Assembly: GCA_048976805.1 (NCBI GenBank)
Contig: JBHGUR010000018.1
Location: forward strand, 1-36,586
DNA from: Ectobacillus sp048976805
GTDB lineage: Bacteria; Bacillota; Bacilli; Bacillales; Bacillaceae_G
DNA: 36,586 nt
Reading direction: 5' to 3'
The notes under the pieces are model-generated. The model was not told where the DNA came from and did no database searches. It worked only from the letters and a program-made list of their open reading frames with translations. Of this stretch, positions 8,111 to 16,480 are shown piece after piece; position 1 is the first letter of the stretch, and each line of letters begins with the position of its first letter. A program made the translations under genes and the position numbers.

Positions 8111-8158
8111 AAAGGACCTTGTAGATTGCCAAATAGCTATTCTACAAGGTTCTTTTTA
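8111..8158 (+). terminator. terminator of the multicopper oxidase gene
   Basis: GGACCTTGTAGA and TCTACAAGGTTC pair around a loop of about 15 bases, followed by a T-run, right after the stop codon. Confidence 0.85.
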
Positions 8159-8160
8159 TA

Positions 8161-8350
8161 TATATCCAATTTATGATTTGGACATATACATCGCGGCTAA
8201 ATAGAACAAACAGCAACTTGTACTTGCTTTCTCTCTCTGGTTTTCCGTCGCATGGGGCAGGAATAGGTTTTGACCGCTTCTATGCATAGCCGGATGCTCT
8301 CTCCCCTTTCAAAAGAAAGGTTTTATGTTCTTTGTCTAACTTGTATTTAT
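8161..8350 (+). repeat. dispersed ~190-bp repeat, copy 1
   Basis: It starts TATATCCAATTTATGATTTG and ends near TATGTTCTTT..AACTTGTATTTAT. Conserved blocks are TAGAACAAACAGCA, CTTGTACTTGCTT, GGTTTTCCGTCGCATGGGG and CGCTTCTATGCATAGCCGG. Close copies lie at 29623 and 33273, and diverged ones at 33118, 17936 (inverted) and 3037 (inverted). It holds no consistent reading frame. The blocks ATCCAAatTtATTTGGA and TATGCATA are short palindromes, so a structured transcript is possible. Confidence 0.75.
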
Positions 8351-8411
8351 GTATGTTTCACATATCACTTGAAAAATATGAAACTAAAACGAATTGCTTC
8401 TGCAAACATAA

Positions 8412-8537
8412 TTATGATGGAAGCGTTTTTTTTAAATTCCGTAAGAAGCGGATGCTGTAAAGAACCTTCCGCTTTTTGCGATTCATACTCTGTCCGTTAT
8501 CCGAAAGCGTGAAAATATCACTATATAATCTTCTCAT
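8412..8537 (-). CDS. possible 41-residue basic protein
   Basis: The frame MRRLYSDIFTLSDNGQSMNR and on to NLKKTLPS starts at 8537 behind a strong ribosome site (AAGGGGGGAAGGA). It is Lys/Arg-rich, has no membrane segment and matches no family I know. Against it, the same stretch contains a stem (AAGCGGA / TCCGCTT plus T-run on the plus strand) that could be a terminator, and the ORF ends in low-complexity sequence. The good ribosome site is the main argument for it being a gene. Confidence 0.3.
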   Translation of the reverse strand: MRRLYSDIFTLSDNGQSMNRKKRKVLYSIRFLRNLKKTLPS

Positions 8538-8647
8538 TTCCTTCCCCCCTTTCATTGCAGCATTCCTCTTTTCCATTCTTTTCGCACATGAACGAAACAA
8601 CCTATGATACAATATGAAGGATAGCTTAAAGGAGGAGGAAGCTCCTA

Positions 8648-8836
8648 GTGAATATTGCGTTCATTATTTTCGCACTTATTGTCTTGCTGTATGCAAATCT
8701 TATGACGAATACACTTTGCCAGCAAAAAGACCTCGCTGACTCTCATAGCGCACGTGTATTCCGAACTATTAATGTATGCATAACCATTCTTCTCATTTCC
8801 AGTTATGTGGAGGTTATGTATCACACGATAAAGTGA
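8648..8836 (+). CDS. small membrane protein, unknown function
   Basis: A 62-residue protein with a GTG start at 8648, chosen because GGAGGAGG lies ten bases upstream. Two hydrophobic stretches, IAFIIFALIVLLYANLM (residues 3-19) and INVCITILLISSYVEVMY (about 42-59), are joined by a charged loop, so it is probably a two-helix hairpin in the membrane. A strong terminator follows at once, so it is a single-gene unit. I do not recognise the family, and nothing around it hints at its role. Confidence 0.6.
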   Translation: MNIAFIIFALIVLLYANLMTNTLCQQKDLADSHSARVFRTINVCITILLISSYVEVMYHTIK

Positions 8837-8868
8837 TGAGGGAAGTTCCCTTCATCGCTTTTTTTTAT
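8833..8868 (+). terminator. terminator of the small membrane protein gene
   Basis: The stem GATGAGGGAA / TTCCCTTCATC, with a very short loop and a run of T, overlaps the stop codon of the 62-residue gene. Confidence 0.8.
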
Positions 8869-8892
8869 AGGCTCTTTTCGTGTTGTATAAAT

Positions 8893-8931
8893 AAAAATCC
8901 GGCCAGCACTAGCTTAGCCGGCCGAATTTTT
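8893..8931. terminator. terminator after the YjcZ-type gene
   Basis: Pairing AAAAATCCGGCC / GGCCGAATTTTT around a short loop, with T-runs on both strands. It lies 20 bases past the minus-strand YjcZ-type stop. Confidence 0.75.
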
Positions 8932-8952
8932 ATAGTTTTTTTGTTTACACTA

Positions 8953-9045
8953 TTAGCATACCCAAGCTGCCCCTACAATGATTAACAAGATAAAGAGGAC
9001 AACGATTAGCGCAAAGCCGCCATAGTATCCGTATCCGCCGCTCAT
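8953..9045 (-). CDS. YjcZ-family sporulation miniprotein (30 aa)
   Basis: MSGGYGYYGGFALIVVLFIL followed by LIIVGAAWVC: a Gly/Tyr-rich N-terminus and one transmembrane helix ending in a short polar tail. This is the signature of the YjcZ family of tiny spore-associated membrane proteins found in multiple copies in Bacillus genomes; B. subtilis members are made in the mother cell and at least one affects spore coat assembly. AAGGAGGTG before the ATG supports translation. A second family member follows upstream at 9129-9215, each with its own ribosome site. Confidence 0.85.
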   Translation of the reverse strand: MSGGYGYYGGFALIVVLFILLIIVGAAWVC

Positions 9046-9128
9046 TCCCGACACCTCCTTCACGCTGTGTAAGATATAGTATGCATTTCACGAATGAAAG
9101 GAGTAGGCGTTTATCCTAATCAGAGACA

Positions 9129-9215
9129 TTAATAGCCGTAAGCACAGCCGACAATAATTAGCAAAATAAATAGTACGACGATTAACACAAAGCCATTATG
9201 ATAATTGTGACCCAT
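9129..9215 (-). CDS. YjcZ-family sporulation miniprotein (28 aa)
   Basis: MGHNYHNGFVLIVVLFILLI followed by IVGCAYGY. The core FxLIVVLFILLIIVG is identical to that of the neighbouring 30-residue protein, so the two arose by duplication. The N-terminus is His/Asn-rich instead of Gly/Tyr-rich. AAGGGGGT precedes the ATG. Probably a spore-associated single-helix membrane peptide. Confidence 0.83.
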   Translation of the reverse strand: MGHNYHNGFVLIVVLFILLIIVGCAYGY

Positions 9216-9419
9216 CGCTTTTACCCCCTTTTCAAGCTTCCCTATATAGTATTAAGAAAAGGAATTTTTGCCTATGCAAATATCCTGTTTTTTAGCTTTT
9301 TGTAAAGAATTGGGCGTTTTCCCCGTTCATAATAGGAAAACCATTAAAAATATGTTATATTAGTTGTTGTATCATTTGACCATACTGTTACTAAAATACA
9401 TATGTAGGAGTGTTACCGG

Positions 9420-10259
9420 ATGAAAAAAGCAATTATTGCATTGGCCGCAACAAGCGTTCTCGCTCTCTCTGCCTGCGGCAACTCTGAAACTGTCGTAAAA
9501 AGCAGTGCAGGAAATATTACAAAAGAGGAATTTTATGAAGCCATGAAGGATCGCGGCGGCCAAAATGTGCTAAGGCAGCTCGTTATGGAAAAAGTGTTTA
9601 CAAAAAATTATAAAGTCAGCGATAAAGATGTAGATAAAGAATTCGATAAAATAAAAGAACAATATGGCGACCAATTTGAAGCTGCTTTAAAACAAAATGC
9701 CCTAGATGAAAAAACGCTAAAGCAGCAGCTGCGCGCGCAGCTCGCGTTAAAAGAGGCAGTTGCCGCTACAATTACAGATAAAGAGCTAAAGGAAAAGCAT
9801 AAGCCGGAAATCCGCGCCAGCCACATTCTTGTGAAAGATGAAGAAACAGCGAAAAAAGTAAAAGAGCTGTTAAATCAAGGAAAATCATTTGAAGATTTGG
9901 CAAAGGAATACTCTGAAGATAAAGGGTCAGCTGAAAAAGGTGGGGATTTGGATTACTTCGGCCCTGGCAAAATGATGCCGGAATTTGAACAAGCCGCTTA
10001 TAAGCTGAAAAAAGGCGAAATCAGCGAGCCGGTTAAATCCCAATACGGCTATCATATTATTAAAGTAACGGATATAAAAGAGTTGAAGCCTTTCAAGGAA
10101 GAGAAAGAGAAACTCAAGGATCAGCTTGTTGAAGAGAAACTGCAAGATACAGCCTTTATGGATAAGCTTGTTGAGAAAGAGCTAAAGAAGGCTGATGTAG
10201 AAGTAGAAGATAAAGACTTAAAAGACGCATTCAAGCCTGCAAAAGAAGCGCAGCAGTAA
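9420..10259 (+). CDS. prsA: foldase lipoprotein PrsA, parvulin-type PPIase
   Basis: A 279-residue extracytoplasmic foldase that helps secreted proteins and penicillin-binding proteins fold after Sec export. The lipoprotein signal has lipobox LSAC (Cys19). Residues 20-130 and 225-279 form the Lys/Glu-rich chaperone domain. Residues about 132-222 form the parvulin domain: IRASHILVKDEETAKKV, FEDLAKEYSED, GGDLDYFGPGKMMPEFE, YGYHIIKV. The length fits the usual 280-300. GGAG lies before the ATG. It is next to yhaL and yhaM on the opposite strand, as in B. subtilis. A strong terminator ends the unit, so it is transcribed alone. Confidence 0.95.
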   Translation: MKKAIIALAATSVLALSACGNSETVVKSSAGNITKEEFYEAMKDRGGQNVLRQLVMEKVFTKNYKVSDKDVDKEFDKIKEQYGDQFEAALKQNALDEKTLKQQLRAQLALKEAVAATITDKELKEKHKPEIRASHILVKDEETAKKVKELLNQGKSFEDLAKEYSEDKGSAEKGGDLDYFGPGKMMPEFEQAAYKLKKGEISEPVKSQYGYHIIKVTDIKELKPFKEEKEKLKDQLVEEKLQDTAFMDKLVEKELKKADVEVEDKDLKDAFKPAKEAQQ

Positions 10260-10280
10260 GAAAAGCTTTATCCTTCCAGA

Positions 10281-10314
10281 AAAAACGAGCGCGGGAGTGT
10301 CCCGCGCTCGTTTC
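10281..10314. terminator. terminator between prsA and glpP
   Basis: ACGAGCGCGGGA / TCCCGCGCTCGT is a GC-rich stem with a tiny loop and a T-run on the plus strand and A-run before it, so it can serve prsA and possibly the convergent glpP. Confidence 0.85.
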
Positions 10315-10353
10315 GTTATCCAAAATCTTACGCCCCTACTAAATTGACTTTAG

Positions 10354-10914
10354 CTACTTTTTTTCGTAATACTTCCAAAGCTCGCGATTAGATGTAGTAA
10401 TAGCGGTCGCCCCCGCTTTTAACGCTTTTTCTACATCTTCAACCGTTCGAATAAAGCCGCCTGCCAAAATCGGAATGCCAGTTTGCTCTTTTACCTCCGC
10501 AATAATTTCCGTTAACGCCCCCGGCAGCACTTCAATATAATCCGGCTTTGTTTTCTCAAGCAGCGCATAGCTTTTTTCCAGCCCGCTTGAGTCAATTAAA
10601 AATACGCGCTGAATGGCCGCGACACCTTTTTGCTTCGCCTTTATGATGACATTCGCTTTTGTCGACACTAAACCAAATGGCTTAAACTCCTGGCATATAT
10701 ACTCTGTCGCATACACGTCACTTTGCAGGCCGTGTATTAAATCCACATGCAAAAATATATGCTTGTTATGCTTTTTTGCTAATGCAACCACGCTTTTTAG
10801 CTGTGCGACGTGTATATCCAACAGCACGATATATTGGTAGGAACTATGCAAAAGCTTTTCTAAATCTTTTAACTGCCGAACAGCCGGCAAAATTTTCTGT
10901 TCATGAAATTCCAT
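10354..10914 (-). CDS. glpP: glycerol-3-phosphate responsive antiterminator GlpP
   Basis: GlpP binds the leader of glycerol-catabolism mRNAs in the presence of glycerol-3-phosphate and prevents termination. The 186-residue product has a TIM-barrel-like fold: ILPAVRQLKDLEKLL, HIFLHVDLIHGLQSD, PFGLVSTKANVIIKAK, DYIEVLPGALTEII and IPILAGGFIRTVEDVEKALKAGATAITTSN. Start at 10914 (AAGGAG seven bases upstream) rather than the longer frame. In B. subtilis glpP heads the glp locus with glpF, glpK and glpD; none of these is nearby here, so it is either a relocated copy or a paralogue with another target. Confidence 0.85.
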   Translation of the reverse strand: MEFHEQKILPAVRQLKDLEKLLHSSYQYIVLLDIHVAQLKSVVALAKKHNKHIFLHVDLIHGLQSDVYATEYICQEFKPFGLVSTKANVIIKAKQKGVAAIQRVFLIDSSGLEKSYALLEKTKPDYIEVLPGALTEIIAEVKEQTGIPILAGGFIRTVEDVEKALKAGATAITTSNRELWKYYEKK

Positions 10915-10951
10915 ATGATTCTCCTTTTTCGACCGCATATGTTTTCAAAAG

Positions 10952-10984
10952 GAAAAACCGGCAGAGTTATCCCTACCGGCTTTT
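10952..10984 (-). terminator. terminator of yhaL
   Basis: AAAGCCGGTAGGG / CTCTGCCGGTTTTT on the minus strand, overlapping the yhaL stop region. It separates yhaL from glpP. Confidence 0.8.
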
Positions 10985-11184
10985 CATAATAATACGGAGT
11001 TATCGTCTTTCTTTTGGGCGCGGCGCTCTCTCTCCTCCTGTATCCGCTTTAGATACACTTCTCCTTCCCGCTCGATAAATTCTCGATCGATTTCTTGTTC
11101 TTTCTTAGAAGTGTACAGCACCATATAACCGCTCACAATAATTCCTAAAATGACAAGGTAGACCCACCAAGGCAATAATTCCAT
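10984..11184 (-). CDS. yhaL: sporulation protein YhaL
   Basis: A 66-residue protein with one N-terminal transmembrane helix (WWVYLVILGIIVSGYMVLY, residues 6-24) and a highly charged Glu/Arg/Lys cytoplasmic tail, as in B. subtilis YhaL, a sporulation-associated gene of unknown molecular role. Position between prsA and yhaM is the same as in B. subtilis, which supports the assignment. GGGAG precedes the start. A terminator follows. Confidence 0.8.
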   Translation of the reverse strand: MELLPWWVYLVILGIIVSGYMVLYTSKKEQEIDREFIEREGEVYLKRIQEERERRAQKKDDNSVLL

Positions 11185-11253
11185 TATTTCTCCCTTCCTT
11201 CTGTAGACAAGCTTTTTATTGTTACTATATGAAGAAAGAGATGGATTTAGAAC

Positions 11254-12198
11254 TTAGTTATGAAAAGTCGGTTTATAAAAAGTCCGATTATCCAACGCAA
11301 ACACGCGCTCTGTAAATTCGCCCGGCTTGACACGGCTAAGCGCACGGTCCATCATGTTCATTTTCGCATCTAAATTATCAATATAATGGAGAATCTCCGC
11401 TTCCTTAACCATCGGCGGCTTCGGGCTGCCCCATTCCGCCTTGCCGTGATGGCTCAAAACGATATGCTGCAAAATCACGACTTCTTCGCCGTTAATGCGC
11501 AGTTCATCCGCCGCTTTTGCTATTTCGCTGACCATAATGGAAATGTGGCCGATTAAATTCCCTTCAATTGTATATGAGGTGGAAATCGGGCCCGAGAGCT
11601 CGATAACCTTGCCAAGGTCATGCAAAATAACTCCCGCATACAGCAAATCCTTATCAAGCGAAGGGTAAAGCTGCGCGATTGCCTTCGCCAAGTCCAGCAT
11701 GGAGACGACATGATACGCAAGCCCCGATACAAATTCATGGTGATTTTTCGTCGCAGCCGGATATTCCAAAAAATCGCCTTGGTATTTTTTCAGCAAATGC
11801 CGGGTAATGCGCTGTATATTCGGATTGCGCATTTCAAATATATACTGTGTAATTTTTTCCATCATGGTTTCTTTTGCAAGAGGAGCCCGCTCTACGAAAT
11901 CTGATATATCAGGGGCCTCATGCGGCTGCGCCAGCCGAATTTGCTTAAGCTTGAGCTGGATGCGCCCTTTGTAATTTTGAATATCGCCGACAACCTTGAC
12001 GATCTTCTCCGCTGCATATTGCTGTTCATCCTCTTTTGAGATATCCCAAAGCTTTGCTTCGATTTCACCGCTTCTGTCTTGAAGAATTAACGTAAGGAAC
12101 GGCTTTCCATTGCTTGCGATGCCACGGCTTGCCGATTTGATGAGCAAAAGCACATCAACCTGCTCGCCAACCTCATATTGCGTAATTTTCCTTTTCAT
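11254..12198 (-). CDS. yhaM: 3'-5' exoribonuclease YhaM
   Basis: YhaM is an Mn-dependent 3'-5' exonuclease acting on single-stranded RNA and DNA and takes part in mRNA turnover. The 314-residue protein has an N-terminal OB-fold nucleic-acid binding domain (about 10-95, with FLTLILQDRSGEIEAKLWD) and a C-terminal HD domain (about 150-285). Metal ligands visible are HH153-154, His163, the HD pair His193-Asp194 (AGVILHDLGKV), His250-His251 and Asp274. Length matches the B. subtilis protein. GGAGG lies before the ATG. It sits 55 bases downstream of yhaN on the same strand, probably in one operon yhaO-yhaN-yhaM. Confidence 0.93.
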   Translation of the reverse strand: MKRKITQYEVGEQVDVLLLIKSASRGIASNGKPFLTLILQDRSGEIEAKLWDISKEDEQQYAAEKIVKVVGDIQNYKGRIQLKLKQIRLAQPHEAPDISDFVERAPLAKETMMEKITQYIFEMRNPNIQRITRHLLKKYQGDFLEYPAATKNHHEFVSGLAYHVVSMLDLAKAIAQLYPSLDKDLLYAGVILHDLGKVIELSGPISTSYTIEGNLIGHISIMVSEIAKAADELRINGEEVVILQHIVLSHHGKAEWGSPKPPMVKEAEILHYIDNLDAKMNMMDRALSRVKPGEFTERVFALDNRTFYKPTFHN

Positions 12199-12253
12199 GT
12201 ATTTTCCTCCAGCATGAACGATTATTTCTAGTATACCATAGAAAAAACTCCCA

Positions 12254-15115
12254 TTAAACGGCTTCCCGCTGTCCTTCGAGCTTCACAATCTCTTCCCCGG
12301 CAAACAGCGGCAATATGTGCGCGTGGCATGTAAAAAACAGCACCTGCCTGTTGGCTGCTCTCTTTTTTAACAAAGCCATCGCCCGAACGGTGCGTTCCGT
12401 ATCAAAATGCACAAAGCTATCGTCAACAATAAGCGGGCATTGCGCTTCAAACATGTCTGCCAAAGCAAAGCGCAACGATAAATACAGCTGCTCGGCCGTA
12501 GCCTGGCTCAGCTCATAGCCATAAAAGCGCACGCCATCCTTTCTCTCGGCAACAAATGACTGCTCCGCTGTTGGCGAAAACAGCCGGCTGTACTCACCGT
12601 TCGTTAAGTAACAAAAATATTGTTCGGCTGTTTCCAAAATGCGCGGCAGACGCACTTCATGATAATGCGCTTTTGTTTTCGTTAACACCGCTTTTGCCGT
12701 TGCATAAGCTGCCCATTTTTTCATATATTCGCGCAGTTGCGACTTTTTCGCTTCCCATTCATGAAGCAATTCGGCATATGTGCTGCCCTCTTCCAAGTTC
12801 GCGATTTCCACATTACATTGGGCCAGCAGCGTTTGCAATTGCCCTTCCTCTTCATTCAAGCTTTGCGCCTTCTTATGTTCCGCCTGCAAAAGCGTTTCAT
12901 ATTCCTCGGTCCATGCACTCCTATCTTCCTTGTCTATATGAACAAGACGTTCTGTCAATATTGATATTTGCGTTGTTAGAAAAGAAATCTCTTTCTTCGC
13001 CTTTTGCACTTCTTCGTATTCCTTTCCTTTTTTGAAAAATTCATCCTCTGTTTGCGCTTGCGCTCCTTCCCATAGCTTCTTGCATTCTGCTTCTAGCTTA
13101 CTGCCTCTTTGCCGTAAGTCATTCAACTCTTCCGACCACTCCGCAAGCTTTTGTTTAAGCTCCCGCTGCGCCTGTTCCTTTTGGCGCTCCTCTTTTACCT
13201 TCTCATGTATACGATGAAGAGCTATAGAGATACTGCTATATGGAACTTGAAACATCTCGCATAAATGCTTCACTCTTAATTCGAACGCATATATTTCTGC
13301 ATGCAGCTCCGCTTTCCGCTTCGCCTGTTTTTTTTCCTCCTTTAACAGCTGCTTTAGCTTTTCCAGCCCTTCCCATGCTGCTAAAAGCTGCGTATGTGCG
13401 AGGCCCTCCGGCAAAGAGCACGCTTCTTTATACAACGTTAATTCCCGCTGTGAGGCAAATAAGGCTTGCTCCCACTCCTCATATTGCGCAACAATGCGCT
13501 CATAAGCTTTTTCCGCCTGCTCTAGCTTAAACTGCTCCCGTTCTAGGAGCTGAAGCATTTGTGCATCTTTCTCAAGCTGGTAGCGCGCTTCGATATATTC
13601 CGGCTGTGCCTCTTTGCTTAATGCCGGCTGCTTTTGCCGCCTTACAACAAATACGATTACAACAGAAACAAATAAAAAGAGGCTTAACAAAGCAAAAAAT
13701 GTTTCGTGCAGCAGCAAGCTCACCGTTAATATCGCTGTACTAATAATAAGCGCAAGGAGGATGCCCATATTCCAGGTTTTTGCTTTATCTGTTTTGCGAT
13801 GGTTTTGCCGCGCCTGCAATCCCTCCGCTTTTTGCATCTGCTTATACCGGCTTCGTTCTTCTTCCGAAAGCAGCTGCGCCTGCAAATGCCGGACTTGCTC
13901 CTCATGCTCCTCCAGCATTTCCTTCACATCTATAAAACGCTCGTCAAGCTCACGCTTTTGTTCCGCCAAGCGCTGCGCCTTTTGCACTGATTCAGTTACA
14001 GCCTCTTTTCTTGCTAAGCTTGTGTCCAGCTGCAGCACAAAAGAGAGGTCTCCCGCAAGCCCCAGCCTGCTTTGCAGCTCCTCGATGTCTTCCCGCAAAT
14101 GTCCCAGGCTTGCCGTTACTAGCTGCAGCTCCTGCTTGGCCGCTTCATAGGATACCTGCTGCAGCCTGCATTCCTCGACAAACGGCTCCTGCTGCAACAG
14201 CGAAAGATTTAATTCGCTTACATGCCTTTGCGCTTCCTCTATTTTTTTGTTCAGCACCTCAAGCTGCTGCTCTATCGGCCTTCGCTCTGCCTGCAGCTTA
14301 TCATAACGGGCAATTCCGTCCGGCGGGAAAGAAAAAACGTTCAAAGACTTTAAAAATTGCTCGTATTTTTGCTGTTCGATAAGCAATGGCTGCAGTGTTT
14401 GCATTGTCTCAAAATCTTTTATACGCTGTGCCAGCTGCTCTTTTTCCACTTGTATCTCCTTTAAACGCTGTTCACAGTTCTTTTTCTTTATCTGCCACTT
14501 CTCATATGTATCTATTTTTTGCTGCCATTTTTGCAGCGCCCCATGAAGCTTTCCCATTTCCAAAAGCGCACTATTAATGATCGGCTTGCGTCCATTCGGC
14601 TTAAAAAGCGATTCCATTTCACGGTCCAGCTTTTTCTCTAGCTGCAGCAAAGCATCCGTTCCGACAGCTCCGGCGGAAAACAAGTAGTTTCCGAGTTCCT
14701 CCTGTTTTACGCTATGAATATTTTGAAGGCCATGTATATCAAAGGAAAAAATCGATTCAAACAATGAAGCGTCCATACCTGTAAGCAGCTCCAGCAATAT
14801 CTCTTCGCCGCCTAAAGTGCCGTCTTCCCGGTACACCGTGACTCCGCCGGCTGCATTTTTCGGAAGCCGCTCTATTTTGATCCGCCCGTACCGCTCTGTC
14901 TGCACCGTAATCGCACCGCCATATTTTCCGCCTGTTTTTGGTTCGTAACGCTGCTGCCCTCTCGTTGGAAAACCGAATAAAATCGCTTTTATAAAGGAAC
15001 GAATCGTTGATTTTCCGGCTTCATTTTCACCATATAGCACAGTAAAAGAAGACAAATCAAACTCTTTATTTTCAAATTTTCCGTAGCCGTATATATGGAG
15101 CTTTTCCAGCTTCAT
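12254..15115 (-). CDS. yhaN: YhaN, SbcC/Rad50-like ATPase with an internal membrane hairpin
   Basis: A 953-residue P-loop ATPase of the SMC/Rad50 group. The N-terminal half has Walker A GENEAGKST (residues 29-37). Two very long Gln/Glu-rich coiled coils run about 185-445 and 500-860. The C-terminal half has Walker B CPLIVDDSFVHFD (893-905) and FFTCHAHI. Where SbcC has a zinc hook (CxxC) at the coiled-coil tip, this protein has two hydrophobic helices, about 450-470 and 473-492, and no CxxC there. The ATG overlaps the yhaO stop by four bases, so both are translationally coupled and likely form a YhaN-YhaO complex analogous to SbcCD. DNA end processing or repair is inferred from this analogy; membrane attachment is inferred from the two helices. 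Confidence 0.9.
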   Translation of the reverse strand: MKLEKLHIYGYGKFENKEFDLSSFTVLYGENEAGKSTIRSFIKAILFGFPTRGQQRYEPKTGGKYGGAITVQTERYGRIKIERLPKNAAGGVTVYREDGTLGGEEILLELLTGMDASLFESIFSFDIHGLQNIHSVKQEELGNYLFSAGAVGTDALLQLEKKLDREMESLFKPNGRKPIINSALLEMGKLHGALQKWQQKIDTYEKWQIKKKNCEQRLKEIQVEKEQLAQRIKDFETMQTLQPLLIEQQKYEQFLKSLNVFSFPPDGIARYDKLQAERRPIEQQLEVLNKKIEEAQRHVSELNLSLLQQEPFVEECRLQQVSYEAAKQELQLVTASLGHLREDIEELQSRLGLAGDLSFVLQLDTSLARKEAVTESVQKAQRLAEQKRELDERFIDVKEMLEEHEEQVRHLQAQLLSEEERSRYKQMQKAEGLQARQNHRKTDKAKTWNMGILLALIISTAILTVSLLLHETFFALLSLFLFVSVVIVFVVRRQKQPALSKEAQPEYIEARYQLEKDAQMLQLLEREQFKLEQAEKAYERIVAQYEEWEQALFASQRELTLYKEACSLPEGLAHTQLLAAWEGLEKLKQLLKEEKKQAKRKAELHAEIYAFELRVKHLCEMFQVPYSSISIALHRIHEKVKEERQKEQAQRELKQKLAEWSEELNDLRQRGSKLEAECKKLWEGAQAQTEDEFFKKGKEYEEVQKAKKEISFLTTQISILTERLVHIDKEDRSAWTEEYETLLQAEHKKAQSLNEEEGQLQTLLAQCNVEIANLEEGSTYAELLHEWEAKKSQLREYMKKWAAYATAKAVLTKTKAHYHEVRLPRILETAEQYFCYLTNGEYSRLFSPTAEQSFVAERKDGVRFYGYELSQATAEQLYLSLRFALADMFEAQCPLIVDDSFVHFDTERTVRAMALLKKRAANRQVLFFTCHAHILPLFAGEEIVKLEGQREAV

Positions 15116-16350
15116 TCCCTCACACCTCCCTCGGCAAGCAATCCTTCTATTACAATCCGCTCAGCCTCTTTGCGGATTTCTTCTTTTTCCTCATCTGAAA
15201 ATGGCTCCAACACCTTTCGAGCCGCGCTGTTCCAAAGCGGCCGCAGCACCGTATCCATATCGGTAAACGCTTCTGTTTCCTTCAATAAATCCGCGAAAAA
15301 ATCATTTTCGCTTTTCAGCCGCTCCCAAGCCTCATGAGAAAATGTATAATTATAGCATTTTACAATATATACGAAATTCTCTTGTATCTCTCCGTCATTT
15401 AAAATGTGCATGATATCCTCCAGCTGTCTTGCATCCTGCAGCAAAGAAGAAGCTGCGCCCTGCCCCGAAAACGCCAGCGTAAGCAACACGCCTTCCCGTT
15501 CCCGCCGGACTTGCCGAATTGCTTCATAGCAGCATGTTAATATGTCATCAATAGACTGCAAGCCTTCGATCGAAATTTCGGCTTCTTCCCAGACAATATC
15601 CATTGTCGGAACAAATGTACAAACCTGCTTCCCTGTACCGAGCTCCACCAAATAACAGCCCTTTTCCCCCGTTTCCTTCCGGTGCCTGCCCTGTATATTG
15701 CCTGGATAAATAATCGGAGGATTCTCGCTTAGCACGCTTCGTTTATGAATATGGCCAAGCGCCCAATAGTCAAATCCTTTCTCTTGCAGCTCTTTTAGCT
15801 GAAACGGCGCGTAACGGCTATGCTCGTTGCTTCCGTCCATGCTTCCATGAAGCAAACCGATATGAAACGGGGCGTCTCCCGCTTTGTTATATTGAGATGT
15901 CATATTATCCATAACCGCTTTTTGGTGATAGCTAAATCCATACAAATACGCAAGCAGCTCGCCGTCCCTGTAATACGGCTTCGCTTCCACATAAGGCTGC
16001 AAAAAAGCATGCACATTATCGGGAAACTCAATGGCCGCCCAGCTTCCGCCTACATGGTCATGATTGCCGTGAATGATATACGCCGGGATGTTGTATGCAT
16101 GAAGGCGGCGCATCTGCTCCCGCACAAAAACTTGCGCGCGCAAGCTTCTCATCTCAGCGTCATACAAATCTCCGGATATAACAACAAAATCCACCCGTTC
16201 CTGAATCGCTTTATCTATAATTCTCGCAAAGGAACGAAATGTGCTCTCTTTCATTCTTTCAAACAGCGCAGAAGGCACGCTTGCTTCCATTCCCTTAAAC
16301 GGACTGTCAAGATGCAAATCCGCCGCATGAATAAATGTCAATGATTTCAT
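15112..16350 (-). CDS. yhaO: YhaO, SbcD/Mre11-like metallophosphoesterase
   Basis: A 412-residue calcineurin-fold phosphoesterase, the presumed nuclease partner of YhaN. All five phosphoesterase motifs are present in order: DLHLDSPFKG (residues 11-20), SGDLYD, HGNHDH, LLHGS and GHIHKR, giving a complete two-metal site. The C-terminal third (about 270-412) is helical and Glu-rich, fitting a coiled-coil docking region for the ATPase. AGGTG lies before the ATG. First gene of the yhaO-yhaN-yhaM run, overlapping yhaN by four bases. Confidence 0.92.
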   Translation of the reverse strand: MKSLTFIHAADLHLDSPFKGMEASVPSALFERMKESTFRSFARIIDKAIQERVDFVVISGDLYDAEMRSLRAQVFVREQMRRLHAYNIPAYIIHGNHDHVGGSWAAIEFPDNVHAFLQPYVEAKPYYRDGELLAYLYGFSYHQKAVMDNMTSQYNKAGDAPFHIGLLHGSMDGSNEHSRYAPFQLKELQEKGFDYWALGHIHKRSVLSENPPIIYPGNIQGRHRKETGEKGCYLVELGTGKQVCTFVPTMDIVWEEAEISIEGLQSIDDILTCCYEAIRQVRREREGVLLTLAFSGQGAASSLLQDARQLEDIMHILNDGEIQENFVYIVKCYNYTFSHEAWERLKSENDFFADLLKETEAFTDMDTVLRPLWNSAARKVLEPFSDEEKEEIRKEAERIVIEGLLAEGGVRE

Positions 16351-16480
16351 GAAACAATCTTCACCTCTTTCTGACTGCTTCTTATTGTAGCACGTTCGGC
16401 GCCGATTTTCTTTTGCACAATCACTCGCTTTATGTCAAAATAATAGTAACATTCTGATTAATAAAAAAGGGGGATTTTCG

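Noticed and set aside
8270..8512. 80-codon plus-strand frame
   Set aside because: Its first third is inside the dispersed repeat and the equivalent frame is broken in the other copies.
13614..14150. Long Cys/Ser-rich open frame antisense to yhaN
   Set aside because: It is the mirror of the coiled-coil codons of yhaN (Gln/Glu/Leu-rich), has no ribosome site, and the sense strand is a clear conserved gene.
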